DNA from: Petrosia ficiformis
Taxonomy: Eukaryota > Porifera > Demospongiae > Haplosclerida > Petrosiidae
Length of the DNA: 64,000 nt
Assembly (NCBI GenBank): GCA_947044365.1
Contig: OX345639.1
Coordinates: 8,913,718-8,977,717 of the forward strand
Reading direction: 5' to 3'
Shown: piece by piece, positions 38,549 through 50,000 of the stretch
Numbering within the stretch: position 1 is the first letter of the stretch
Layout: every line of letters starts with the position of its first letter
The notes under the pieces: generated by a model
The model's database searches: none
Seen by the model: only the letters and a program-made list of their open reading frames with translations
What the model was told of the DNA's origin: nothing
Made by a program: the position numbers and the translations under genes

Positions 38549-41500
38549 TGTGCCACTTACACAAGTATGCGTTGTATACGTAGTTAAGGAAATTACGTCG
38601 GCTCGGTCAATTAATAGGCGTGGTGCATAAAAGAATGCGCGCTCAAGCTCAGCAGAAAGAAAACTGTGTAGCTTACGTAGAAACTGGAACTAATAGCTAG
38701 CTATTCTACCTGAAATATAATCCTAAAGTTCCACAAGATCCTTTAAAAAGTAAGGAGAGTAGAAAATCAAAATAATAACTATAATAGGTTGATGTGTTGC
38801 CATAAAAGCCATGATTACTGAATGCTGGACGCCACAAAGCAGTCATAGAGATACTTTTTTCTCTATATATCTTGTTTTCACTTCCTCTTTCAGCCTTATT
38901 AATAGAATTAGTGTTTAATAACAGTAATATATCATATTTCAATGCAGTGTTTTTGATAAGCTGATATGGTGCACCATTTGCCAAAAGACCTTCTGCTCTC
39001 TCTTTGGGCCAAATGGCGCAGTTAATTATGTTTATATTGTCACTAACAGCATTAACTGTGGTTGTTAATTGACTCAAGATGTATTCCCAATAGCGCACAC
39101 ACTAACCATTGTTGAGCCAATTTGGCCCATGCTTCAAAACATATCAAAAACTCTGTTTCAACGTAATTGGTCTCATGTCTTCCTGGAACAGATATGTATT
39201 AAATAGAAAATCATGGGACAGATGAACAGACAGACAGATAACATTCTTATATACAATGTACAGAAATGAACATATGGCATGCACACAACACCACATTCTA
39301 TACCTGTTGTATAGTGTATTGTCCTGTGGTAGATGAAGGGATGAGTATTGTCTGTGGAGATTGTGATACTATATACTGAACAGGTATTATATTATGAGAT
39401 GATGATGGTATTGAGACACTTGAAGATATTTCTCGAGACGTTTGAGTACCAGTATTAGAGGATTGAGTGACTGGTTCTGATGATTTCAATTTCACTACAT
39501 CCACTCTAAATACCTGATCCTTGTCTAGATATATGTAGACAATATATATATTGTCATTAATAAGTTATCATTATTATTATTACTAAAATTTACTACACCT
39601 GTTCACATTCACGATGACCTTGTAATTATGATGTGATGACTTTATATGTAATATAGTGTATAGTTTAATGTCGCGAGGTTAATACATGATTATACTATAA
39701 CTCAATAATGAAGTAATGGATTGAAATTTGACATACACAAAAAAGATAATTGGTATTGATAAAAAGATTGTAGGTTCTTCCAAACTAAAGTTATGAACAT
39801 TTTTCTGAGGTGAAGGTGAATGTTTTTATTAGTTTATTATTATTATTATTATTAATATATATTGCTATTGTTATTATTATGCGTACATACCATATCCAAA
39901 TCTCAAACTGTCTCCATTTTGTATCACATGAGATGTATCTCGTAATGGTTGTTGATTGAGAAATGTCTATTAAAAATAAGATAACAATATTTATATAGTA
40001 TAGAGATTATATCACAATGATTGTGATACTAGAAAAGCTGTCTGGACAAACACATTTGAGTGTATGTTTAACACTTGTAAAGAGCAGATAGTCTCTGTAG
40101 TAAGCTGATAAGCACTAAACTTTGAACAAAATACATGTACTGTGATGTACATATAGCTGTCTACATGTGTATAACAGGGTAGATAGAGATTGGTAGCAGA
40201 AAGCTAAGAGCCAGCTCGATGTTGTGCCAGCCACTACTTCAATTGTACTTGATTTCAAGCTGTGATTTGACAGTGGTAGCTTTCAAAGAAGAAGAGTTGT
40301 GTTTCCATATACTCTTTTGCTACCAGAAGTATTCTGAAAGTGAAAAACGACAATCGTAAGCTGTAAAAACTGTCATAACTTTGTAACTGAAATGTTTTAG
40401 AAGAGCTTGTCTTTCATTTTGATCCTCGTATAATTTCAAGTCTGTTGGTAGCTCAATTGAAGTCCCAATGTTGTTAGTTGTCCAGACATTTTGAGAACAG
40501 ACAGGCAGACAGACAGACAAAGAAATGTAAGATTACGGTAACCCTCTGCTTTGTTTACATGGGCAAGGGTTAATAATATTGGGCTTACTAAAAGGGTTTT
40601 AGTATTAGTACTAAAAGTGCTGGCCAATTTTCATTTTAGTTAGTTATAGTTATTACAGTAGACCAATAATTTAGTTATAGTTTAATTAACTAAAAGTCAA
40701 AATGCATGTTAACGTACACCACTACACTGGTATGCAGTACATGTAGGTGTGTAGCATTACATTTAGCCTAACTAGGTCATACTGCATGGTGAAAATCAAT
40801 GAAGGATAACTCACAACATGTAGGTATGATCAAATATAATGATTTTGGTTTCGCGTGAATGATTATATAACCAATCTCAAAAAAAGTACATGTACATATA
40901 CATTGTGTACATCTAGATGTAACTACATGTATGTATCTATAAATATATGTACCATTATGTTGTGTACATTTATATCTATATCTACAAGTATATACATCTA
41001 TATCTACAAGTACATGTACATCTATATCTACAAGTACATGTACATGTACATGTACATGTACATCTATATCTACAAGTACATGTACATCTATATCTACAAT
41101 TACATGTACATGTACATCTATATCAAGTACATGTACATTGTGTACATTTACATCTATATCTACAAGTACATGTACATCTACAAGTACATGTACATTATTG
41201 TACAAGTCATGTCTAACAAAAACATACCTGAAAAATCATTTCATGAGGTCACTAAGCATAACCTTAAAAGGATAATATTAAAATGTTTTTTTTTTAACTT
41301 GGTATTTACAAATTACTAAAAGTTGTTTCTCTCAATGAAATATGATTTTTAGTACATTAAAATCCATACAAACTTTGATCCTTACTAAAAGGGTTTTAGT
41401 TCTAGTTACATAAATGCCCATTATTAACTGATCTACATTTGCAGTGACATATTTATAATTTAGTTAACATAGTGGATTAACTAATTAATACAACACAACA

Positions 41501-43955
41501 CTAGTGGATAAAAGGTACTTTCATATTTGAAGTAACACCTGATAATGATTTGACTAGTTATACAATGATACAGGATATGTTGATAAACCAATGATATCTA
41601 CATAATATCTTTCAAATTGGAATTGGTTCACTAGGACAGAACTTATAAATTTATTAGACTTCAAAACTATAGACATGTGACAAATGTGAAACCTTATATA
41701 CAGGGTGTCTGTTACAAACAATCTAGTCTCTGCTACAAACAATCTAGTCTCTGCTACAAACAATCTAGTCTCTATTTACTATCATGTTCAAAACAATTTC
41801 TTGGCTCCTTCTCCTGAGCCAAAGATATCACAATCTACAAAAACAGATTCAATATTACGTATATAGACTATATGTATCCGCTATTATTTGATTCTTTCAG
41901 TGTTTTTCAAAACTAGGCAGACATTGTAAGATATCTGTATATATATAAGTGAGTCCTTGACATTATGCTATCACCTTAGTACTATGCTATCACATACAAA
42001 TGTAAAGGGAATTCACACATTACTATGATTACAGTACAAAATAGTACTATAGTACTACTCAGAAGTACAGTTGACTATCACCTTATTAAAGTGTAGTTCC
42101 AATCATAGTATGTAAACTTAATAAAGTCAGGTACTGTACACATAATTAGATACTGTGTGTTTTAGATAGTCAATTTATGTGAATGAAATTTGTTTTTAGT
42201 AAATGACTTTGATAAGCCCTAAAATAGATCTGAAATTATTTGGAAGGGAAAGGCCTTTTTTGCAAATTGGGTCAAATATGGACAATTGTCTTACCCCATT
42301 TACGCTGTTGAGATCACGGATCAGGAAACATTCGTTCAGCTCATCCCATTCAATGGTTGCATGATGTTCATCTACTGTCATTGACTGTGTTTTATAAATA
42401 AAAAAATGTATAATTGTATAATATAGAGTTCTTACAAGGTTTCTATAGCAGGGTTCAGTACCCTTCTATGTTAATAGTACCTTTCTTAGCTCACTGATAA
42501 GTAATGTTGCACCCTTTGTTATACAGGGTTCTCACGAGGTTTCTATAGCAGGGTACTGCATATTTAATGCTACACCTTTCATTATCCAGGGTTCTCACTA
42601 GACTCCTAAAGCAGACACCCTTCACAATATTCAATGCTACACTTTTCATTATCCAGGGTTCTCACTAGACTCCTAAAGCAGACACCCTTCACAATATTCA
42701 ATGCTACACTTTTCATTATACAGGGTTCTCACTAGACTCCTAAAGCAGACACCCTTCACAATATTCAATGCTACACTTTTCATTATACAGGGTTCTCACT
42801 AGACTCCTAAAGCAGACACCCTTCACAATATTTAATGCTACACCTTTCATTATACAGGGTTCTCACTAGACTCCTAAAGCAGACACCCTTCACAATATTT
42901 AATGCTACACCTTTCATTATACAGGGTTCTCACTAGACTCCTAAAGCAGAACGATATTTAATGCTACACCTTTCATTATACAGGAATCTCACGAAGTTTC
43001 CATAGCAGGGTGTTGTACTCTTCTATGATAATTAATGTTGCAGCCTTCATTATATAGGGTTCTCAATAGGCTCTTATAGCAGAGTGCTGCACCCTTCATA
43101 TATTACTAGCACTCACTGAAAGTAATGCTACACCCTTCATTAGTAAATTAATAAAATAAAATGTTTTACTTTTTATGCCCTGATGAAGACACCTAAATAG
43201 GTATCGAAATGTTGGCCCTCTTTTTTTTCTTTTCAATACAAGAAATAGTTCAAATTGGCTGATGAATAATTCAATATAATACTGATGTCTCCACCTAGCC
43301 ATAAAGTGAGAGATGAAACTAGTAATTCGTGTAATTGTGATATCCTGTTGTTTATTTATTATTACAGCAGTGTTCTCACTAGATTGAGTACAGTAATTAA
43401 ATACCACACAACTACATCACACTGTGATACACACATGCAAGAATGCTTCACACAATTGTATCAGCATGCAATATTATCACATAAGATGTTTATCTTATCT
43501 TGCTACAGGCTTGACCATGTTAATGATACACAATATATGCAAGGCCCGGTAAGTGATGTTTAGGTTCCATAAATGCTAGTGAAAAGGGCATGAGCCATCG
43601 AACCATGCCAGCAACCCAAACTATGAAAAGTTAATTAAAATTTTTTAAATGCTAACATAACACCCTAGCCAGTAGCCAGCCCTAGGTACAGCGGATTATG
43701 ATCTCACTGGGCGTATATTTAATTACAGAATTTAAACATCACTTAAACCCAGCCCTCCACATTAAAAAAAAGCTTTAACTTTTAAATTATAATTATTATT
43801 GTAATATAATATCATTACGTCTAGAAACTTACCAACACAACTATATCAGCTTTGGGAGTTCTTCCAATACTCAGTCCACGAGTGGTGAGATTATGTGTCT
43901 TACCTCTTCCTATACCACGACTCTCCAAGATCCTCCATTGACTAGGTTCGTCCAT
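29825..43955 (-). CDS. CEP170-like FHA-domain protein
   Basis: Eleven exons: 43955-43833, 42384-42295, 39966-39891, 39524-39304, 36393-35498, 35167-34942, 33395-33310, 33060-32943, 30924-30873, 30822-30739 and 30027-29825. They total 2175 nt (724 aa) with closing phases and TAG. Residues 1 to about 105 form an FHA domain ([42 protein letters not shown]), a phosphothreonine-binding fold. The long exon 5 carries [12 protein letters not shown], matching a motif I recall from CEP170, and a basic region rich in Lys/Ser. Exons 7-8 encode a helical stretch ([20 protein letters not shown]). CEP170 acts at subdistal appendages of the mother centriole and on microtubules; the same role here is inferred. 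It is shorter than vertebrate CEP170, and the acidic tail contains a poly-Glu run. FHAD1-like identity is the alternative. Confidence 0.78.
29923..29990 (-). repeat. CTC trinucleotide run encoding poly-Glu
   Basis: A run of roughly 17 CTC/TTC triplets on the plus strand lies inside the last CEP170-like exon and encodes an uninterrupted glutamate tract on the minus strand. The tract is followed by an acidic C-terminus ending SSEPDDD. Its length is likely to vary between individuals. Confidence 0.85.
30290..30565. repeat. Repeat family with GTACTTC/AAGTACA blocks
   Basis: Sequence including AGTACTATGCTATCACATAC in one orientation or the other recurs at 32645-32880 (opposite orientation) and 41965-42140, always in CEP170-like introns. 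The three copies share a body ending near ACTTAATAAAGTCAGGTACT. Confidence 0.65.
30940..31316. repeat. MITE with TCAGACATGGG ends, rich in AAGTAC
   Basis: The ends are TCAGACATGGGTTCAAGTAC and inverted GTACTTGGACCCATGTCTGA. The interior is dominated by AAGTACAAGTAC strings, so it is highly self-complementary. It lies in the CEP170-like intron between 30925 and 32942. Confidence 0.8.
31900..32340. repeat. Degenerate tandem repeat in CEP170-like intron
   Basis: Three related units carry phrases such as AATGCCATGTTACTATTAAC and AACATACTCCCC. They are interrupted by partial copies and encode no protein. A degenerate tRNA-like element (31600-31850) lies immediately to the left. Confidence 0.5.
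33130..33290. repeat. Interspersed repeat with GATAATATTGGCAGA core
   Basis: The phrase GATAATATTGGCAGACCAAAATCATG recurs with small changes near 61890, and related sequence lies near 59486-59780. The copies sit in introns of different genes, so this is a dispersed family. No coding content. Confidence 0.55.
33507..33820. repeat. Long foldback element
   Basis: The arms are nearly perfect over more than 100 bp: GGAAGTGGTTTGTTTAATTT on the right mirrors AAATTAAACAAACCACTTCC on the left. The loop is short (about 60 bp). The family also includes 13100-13303. A transcript of this intron would form a long double-stranded hairpin. Confidence 0.8.
35325..35480. repeat. Copy of the TTCAC...GATGACCT MITE family
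   Basis: Conserved phrases are AGTTATAGTATAATCA, CAAATTTCAATCCATTG, TTTTTTGTGTATG and GAGGTCATCGTGAATGTGAA. Other copies lie at about 13880-14120, 39595-39830, 49215-49400, 50690-51000 and 63680-63920. The best preserved (63680-63920) has inverted ends. Confidence 0.6.
37190..37565. repeat. MITE with TTGGTTAGTACAGTTGCAAGG ends
   Basis: The left end is TTATTGGTTAGTACAGTTGC and the right end, inverted, contains CAACTGTACTAACCA followed by TTATTTTAACTG. Interior phrases such as GTGCACCAAGTATT also occur at 52485-52825 and, inverted, at 27947-28358, so there are at least three copies in the window. Confidence 0.7.
37566..37860. repeat. 40-bp minisatellite, about seven units
   Basis: The unit ATTACATTATGTTTAGCTAG plus TATTGCAATAGTAATACTAT is repeated head to tail with few changes (mainly C/T and A/G transitions). 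It lies in the CEP170-like intron between 36394 and 39303. Confidence 0.85.
38051..38516. repeat. MITE with GTAACCTGGGGTAA ends
   Basis: The left end GTAACCTGGGGTAAATTCGA is mirrored at the right by TTCGTAATTACCCCAGGTTAC. It sits within (TA)n, implying a TA target, and interrupts a copy of the GGCCCGTAGGGC family (37976-38880). Internal GTTCGAAATTACCCC strings occur in both orientations. Confidence 0.8.
40900..41215. repeat. Compound microsatellite (ACATGT / CTATATCTACAAGT)
   Basis: Runs of TACATG alternate with CTATATCTACAAGTA units. Stop-free frames occur on both strands purely because of the repeat. It lies in a CEP170-like intron. Confidence 0.85.
42440..43150. repeat. About 66-bp minisatellite
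   Basis: The unit contains CAGGGTTCTCACTAGACTCC and CAGACACCCTTCACAATATT. At least six well-conserved copies occur between about 42590 and 42960, flanked by more diverged ones on both sides. It is in CEP170-like intron 1. Confidence 0.85.
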
Positions 43956-44099
43956 TATACCTCACATCAATTTGCTTAGTCAGCACTCAGCTGCTCATCA
44001 CGTGACATAAATTCTCTTGCTAATAAAGTTACTGTTACCTCCTACTTTGAGACGCCTATAAATTTGCGTCTTTCTTTTTGAAAGTTCTTTACAATCACT
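43956..44099. promoter_or_regulatory. Shared promoter, CEP170-like / Frizzled-like genes
   Basis: The divergent ATGs are 144 bp apart. The spacer holds a palindromic E-box TCACGTGA (43998-44005) and a TATA-like CTATAAAT (44056-44063), about 37-44 bp before the receptor ATG. Both start codons appear to be first exons because good donors follow. Functional use of the motifs is inferred. Confidence 0.55.
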
Positions 44100-47000
44100 A
44101 TGGAGCAGTTTGATGCAATTGAAGATCCTCCAAAATACGAAAAGAACCAGATAGATGGAGTCGGCACGCAATCAAGACGACATGCACCAAATTTACTTTG
44201 CGTATTGGAGATTGCAATATTAGTAACTACATTCGTGTTCGTTGCTGGTCTGTTTACTATACCTATTGTATATCAGTATGTGGTAAGTTGCAGTACATAA
44301 GTTCTAGTTTGCATGCAAATTATATAATAATTGCTTTGCCATATATATAGCTGCAGCCTGCAAGCTTCGTAGTAATATAATATTTTATTATTAATAATAA
44401 TATTATTATTATCTAGGGAATATAAAAATTATGTAATATGTTTCATGAAACTTCCAATTATTGCGAAACATTAATTTAATTTTTAGTGTGAGGTGTCCAA
44501 GCCTGTAAAATCATTTGTCGCATAAACTGTTGCAACACACTGTAGGTGATTTCTTTATGAGTTACCACTCAATTTCAGGCTATGACTTTAGTTTCCAAAT
44601 ACCATAAGCAGTGACAGAGCTACTGTGGGGCAGGAGGGTGGGGGGTTTATAAGCAAGGGGTTGAGCCCTCCATCACTTTAGTCAACATAATGTATTGTCA
44701 CATTACTGTACTGTCGCTAATGTGGTATGCAGTGCAAGTTGTGCATTATTTTGTATTGAAACTCATGTAAACAAATGATGTAACCTCATTATTAATGGAC
44801 CATTAATTCTTACAGTGAATTTTTAATAAGTTGTGCTATAACAATAATCAATAGTGTCCTTTCCTTTAATGCTAGGTAAAGTAGTAATCTTTTCCTCTTA
44901 ATCTATATTGACTAGTATATAGAGTACATGCAATAAGAAAGAATGGTAGCAAAACTATATAATGTACTTCAAACATGTAAATACCATAGTAATTACATAC
45001 ATGTGCTAACTTCTCAAATATCTTTACATTGGATGTTATTTGCTATTATAAGTACAGATTCACGTACATATTTAAGCTGGAATGAGTATGTAACATCTAT
45101 ATGTGTTCACAGATGTTATATAGCATAGGAATGATAATAATACACCACAGGTTATACCTACAATACCATATTTTGTTACTACGCTTTAAACTAATCAGTA
45201 CTTGTAATAATTGTAATTTAGTAATGTTATCTTGTAATTTGAAAATCAACACAATATCAGCTGATATAGACATTATACACATATAAGGGGCGGGGCATAT
45301 AGCAAATACAAATCACAAGACATTATTGTTTAATGTAGACAATTAAACTACTAAAAGAGACACTTAACAATAGCGCATTGTTCTCTTTACACTTGCAAAT
45401 AATAGCTACCAAGCAGGAAAAAAAAAACAAGTCAGCAACTCCTGTAACCAACTGAAGGTTGTTAAGTACAACAAGTTGACTACTCTATGTTGCCAGTGAA
45501 TAGAGCATGCTTCTACTTTGTAGCAACATGTTGCTTGATGGTTGCAACCTACTACTTTTTACCATCCATTAGGCAACTTTGGAGTTGGGAACAAGTTGCC
45601 TACTCTATGTTGCCAGTGAATAGAGCATGCTTCCACTTTGTAGCAACATGTTGCTTGATGGTTGCAACCTACTACTTTTTACCATCCATTAGGCAACTTT
45701 GGAGTTGGGAACAAGTTGACTACTCTATGTTGCCAGTGAATAGAGCATGCTTCTACTTTGTAGCAACATGTTGCTTGATGGTTGCAACCTACTACTTTTT
45801 ACCATCCACTAGGCAACTTTGGAGTTGGGAACAAGTTGCCTACTCTATGTTGCCAGTGAATAGAGCATGCTTCCACTTTGTAGCAACATGTTGCTTGATG
45901 GTTGCAACCTACTACTTTTTACCATCCATTAGGCAACTTTGGAGTTGGGAACAAGTTGACTACTCTATGTTGCCAGTGAATAGAGCATGCTTCTACTTTG
46001 TAGCAACATGTTGCTTGATGGTTGCAACCTACTAATTTTTACCATCCATTAGGCAACTTTGGAGTAGGCAATTTGTTGCCAACTACAAAGTTGTCTAGAG
46101 GATGGTAGGATTGGTTACAAGTGGTATGCTATGATTTATTAGTCTATAGTATGCAAGTGCTTTCTTTGTTAATTGAGTCACTTTGTATGAATCAGCGTTT
46201 TTTCTAGGATCATATTATTGTGGGAGGGATGGGGAGAATATCTTTATTAAGGTTACAATGTGCAGTACAAAGATGCTTCAAATTTATGGGGGGAACTTCC
46301 CCCCTAAAGCTGTTGAAAAACAAAACAGTGATATGAACAGTATCAACTAGCTTTTTCTGTCTGCATGCATGTGTAATTTGTATTATAAGAAATTTGTATA
46401 CAAGAAGTTTGTCTATTCTAACTTCTCTAATAATTTATATTTTCATTTTTCTTCCCGGCTTTGTTTGCAGTATCCAGCAGAAGATACAAATAGAACAGCA
46501 ATTCAGGTAAACTACAAAACAATGTGTGTACCATTCTGAATAATATCATTATCCAACAGTATAATTATATATAATTATCAGAGAGTAGTACTCTCTATGT
46601 AGAGATAGCCGCAAAAACTATAATAAAAGGCTGCCCATAATAACAAATGTATTATACTTTTGATACTTAGTTGACTAGGTATATACATTTGAATCTACAT
46701 TGTAGCTTAAATAGAGAGACACAAAGCTGAATTTACCTGACCTAAGTAGTAGACATTGTCTATGAAATGCCCTTTCTCAACCTGGCTCCAGTAGCTCAGA
46801 TGATAGAGCATCTGACTAGCAGTCTAAAGGTCCTGGGTTCAAATCCCCTGCTGGTCCAGGTATTTTTACTGGGCATAATATACTCGCTAGTTATTCAGAT
46901 CATATTAATTATTATACAGTTGTGTCTTAAATCTTCAGAAAGATAAATATTTAAGGATATATATTATTATTTCTGTGACATCTCCACATCCAGGAAATGG

Positions 47001-50000
47001 TAACTAACAGGATTGTGGCTTTATCAGCAAAGAACATGACATTTGATAGTAATGCTCCTCTTGCTTGCGATCTCAATAGTGATTTACTGGCAGCGAGCTG
47101 GACTAATATCAATCTTGACAAATTGCAACCATGTGCTGCAGAAGTATACACTGGTTCAATTTGCAAGCCTTACCTTAGGATGTGGCAGTCTTGTGTTGAA
47201 ACTGACAATCTAGATGTATTTATAGTCCCACCTGTTGCTGTTCCTCAGAATAGCCTTGAAGATATAGTATCCACATTTGGCTCACTACTAGGTGAGTACA
47301 TGTAGATATCATTTCATTAGCTATAAATAATACACTTGGAATTGTACCTACTGACTAAGCATATACACTAGCAGGGGTATAACGAGGGGGTTTTCCAAAG
47401 GGTCATGGGCACTTTTAGTTAGTTAACTAAAACTCAAATTTTAGTAAGCCTAAAATTGTTTTAGTTAATTAACTATAACTAAAACTGTGATAAGCTAGTC
47501 ATACTATAACTATAAAAGTGGTCATTATTATTAAAACAACAGTACTATACACTACATGTGTATAATAGTTAATATATTCAGATATATTGATTATTATATA
47601 CATCAGTATATACTTACATGTACTTATCATATATGGCAAAACATCAAGGTTTTATAAATCAGACTGACATTGACCACAGCAACACAAACCTACAAGACTA
47701 CAACATTCACCTGGTCCAAACTCAAGACGAAACGTAAGGAGAAGCTACACACAGCTACAGTAGTTTTACCTTCCGGAAATATATTTATTACAATATGCCT
47801 ATAACAGATTTAAGTTGCCTCATCCTTGGGCTTGGTGATTATAAATGTGATATAGCGTTCATTGATGATATAGCATATACTTACTATATATATATATATG
47901 AAATGAGTATGACTCACTGAAACCCCACTAGTTCCTATGGTGATATCACTTAGGGTAATTACTCTGCTCTTCCTTATAAGGTTTCAAATTACATTTTTTC
48001 ACTTGTTATGTAGTGTACACAAATCAACAGAAGTTGTACAAACAATCAATCAAAAATTGGTTGCAGTTCTCATTTACCAACTGTGTGCACCCACATCAAA
48101 GAGATTAAGCACTTAGAGTGCTTCAAAGTCATAAAATTTAGTTTTTACAAGAACCAATTAAATTCCAAACAATGTCTGGGATACTGTCAAGGTTTGACTG
48201 GAATGGGACATTTCACTCTCTTAACTTTACTATAGTGGGAATAACAAGAAACTTGTTAGACATATTCTATTTTACCAACAAAAGATACTCTAAGCCTTCA
48301 TCGGGGTAACAAAGAAAATATGTCTATCGTATTGAATGTCCAACAAAGAAGGTCCCTCTGGAACTATTTGCAAACTCAATGAAAAACCTATAATTATTCT
48401 GACAGTGTAGTATTTAAGTATGATTTTTCCCAGCATAGAATTATTTGAAGATGTTTTGTGCTCTCATGTACTAACAATGCTAAGCAAGTATTTGAGTAGT
48501 CTAATCACGCCAGACCCAGACCATGAAAAGGGTCTGGTTGCATGCTATACATTTGTACATCAGTTTGTTCCTGGTGCATGAAAAGCTGTCCCCTAATCAG
48601 GTTGCACAATGTCATTATTTACACACCCATTTTGTGACGTCACGATCAAAAAATTGAACTGTAAAGCAGTGATCTATAGAGAAGCTTTGAATACAGGCTA
48701 TGAGTCTTTGAAATCAAAAAAAATGTAAGCTATTATGCCTTTTCTACACAACCAATACATATTTGTATTATTACCCAGTGGATTTGGAATAGCCGTGTTA
48801 TTGCACTTGTATTGTCATACATGTAACTATATGGCTTCCTGGAACAAATTGATGTATAGCATGCAACAGACCCTTTTTGGTGGTATGGGTCTGGCTCATG
48901 AGACTATTGTTTGAGCACATACTTATTCTGGTTTAAAAAATACTGAAAAGAGATTAACCAATTAACTACAATATCAGCTGTACTGGCTACACCTACATGT
49001 ACCTGTGATAAAATTAGCTCATCGTCAGAGATTGAACCTTTATCTAAACTGTCAACACAGATCATAATAGTTTCGCTTATTTAACTACAAAAATATGATT
49101 ACATAAAAAGTGTAACACAATATTTAAATTTCAGACATTGAGGTTTTCATAACAAGTGGATTTTAATAAACACCAGTATAATAATCACTTAACTAATGTT
49201 CTCAAGAGTTGAAACTTTAGTAGACTGTTATTCACAATGGAGCAATGGATTGAAATTTGACATACATAAAAAAGAATGGGAAGGATAGTAATTATATGAA
49301 TATTGTGCAAGTAAAAATATTGTTGATCATTCCAAACTAAAATTATAAACATTTCACTAAGGTGAAGGTGAAGGTGAACGACCTTCAATAAACTTTGTTC
49401 ACATTTTTTTTCATACTCTTTCAGACACTTTTCCTGATTGTAAGACAGAAGCTCTTCCTTTCTTATGTCAGTACCTCTTCCCATTGATTAACTGCACTTC
49501 TGGTAGGTCACACTCTTCTTCGCAAGAAGAATGTAACAGAATAGCCACTACTATATGTCTTCAACCTTGGACTGTTGCTGCTCTAAATCCTACTTACAGT
49601 AGCCTCCTCCCAGACTGTAATATGCTACCACCAGGTTATCTCAACTATAGAATATTACCTGATTCACTCACATAAATAATATATTATATATATATATATA
49701 TATATATAATGTATATGTAATGCATGTGTGCATGTATGTAATGAGGAGCCCATAATGACATTGACCAGAAAGCGGAAATCCACTTTCTGGTCAATGTCAT
49801 TATGGGCTCCTGATGTAATGTGTATAGGCATCATTATTTATGTGTGTATTGATAAAGGATGTAAACATTTAAAATATTTATTGCACAGGTAATAGTGTTG
49901 GTAGTTCCAATGCTTCTAACAGTACTGGTGTAATATGTCATGAAGATTTCATCGAAGAAGACTCACTTTGCTATCCACGTTGTGATAGATTTGCACAAAG

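Noticed and set aside
40855..41319. Open frames on both strands rich in Tyr/Ile or Val/His
   Set aside because: They are translations of a compound microsatellite.
42590..42960. CRISPR-like array of regular repeats
   Set aside because: Units are contiguous without unique spacers, in a eukaryotic intron; this is a minisatellite.
45487..46035. 182-aa membrane-like protein
   Set aside because: It is a byproduct of a 120-bp minisatellite with a length divisible by three inside an intron.
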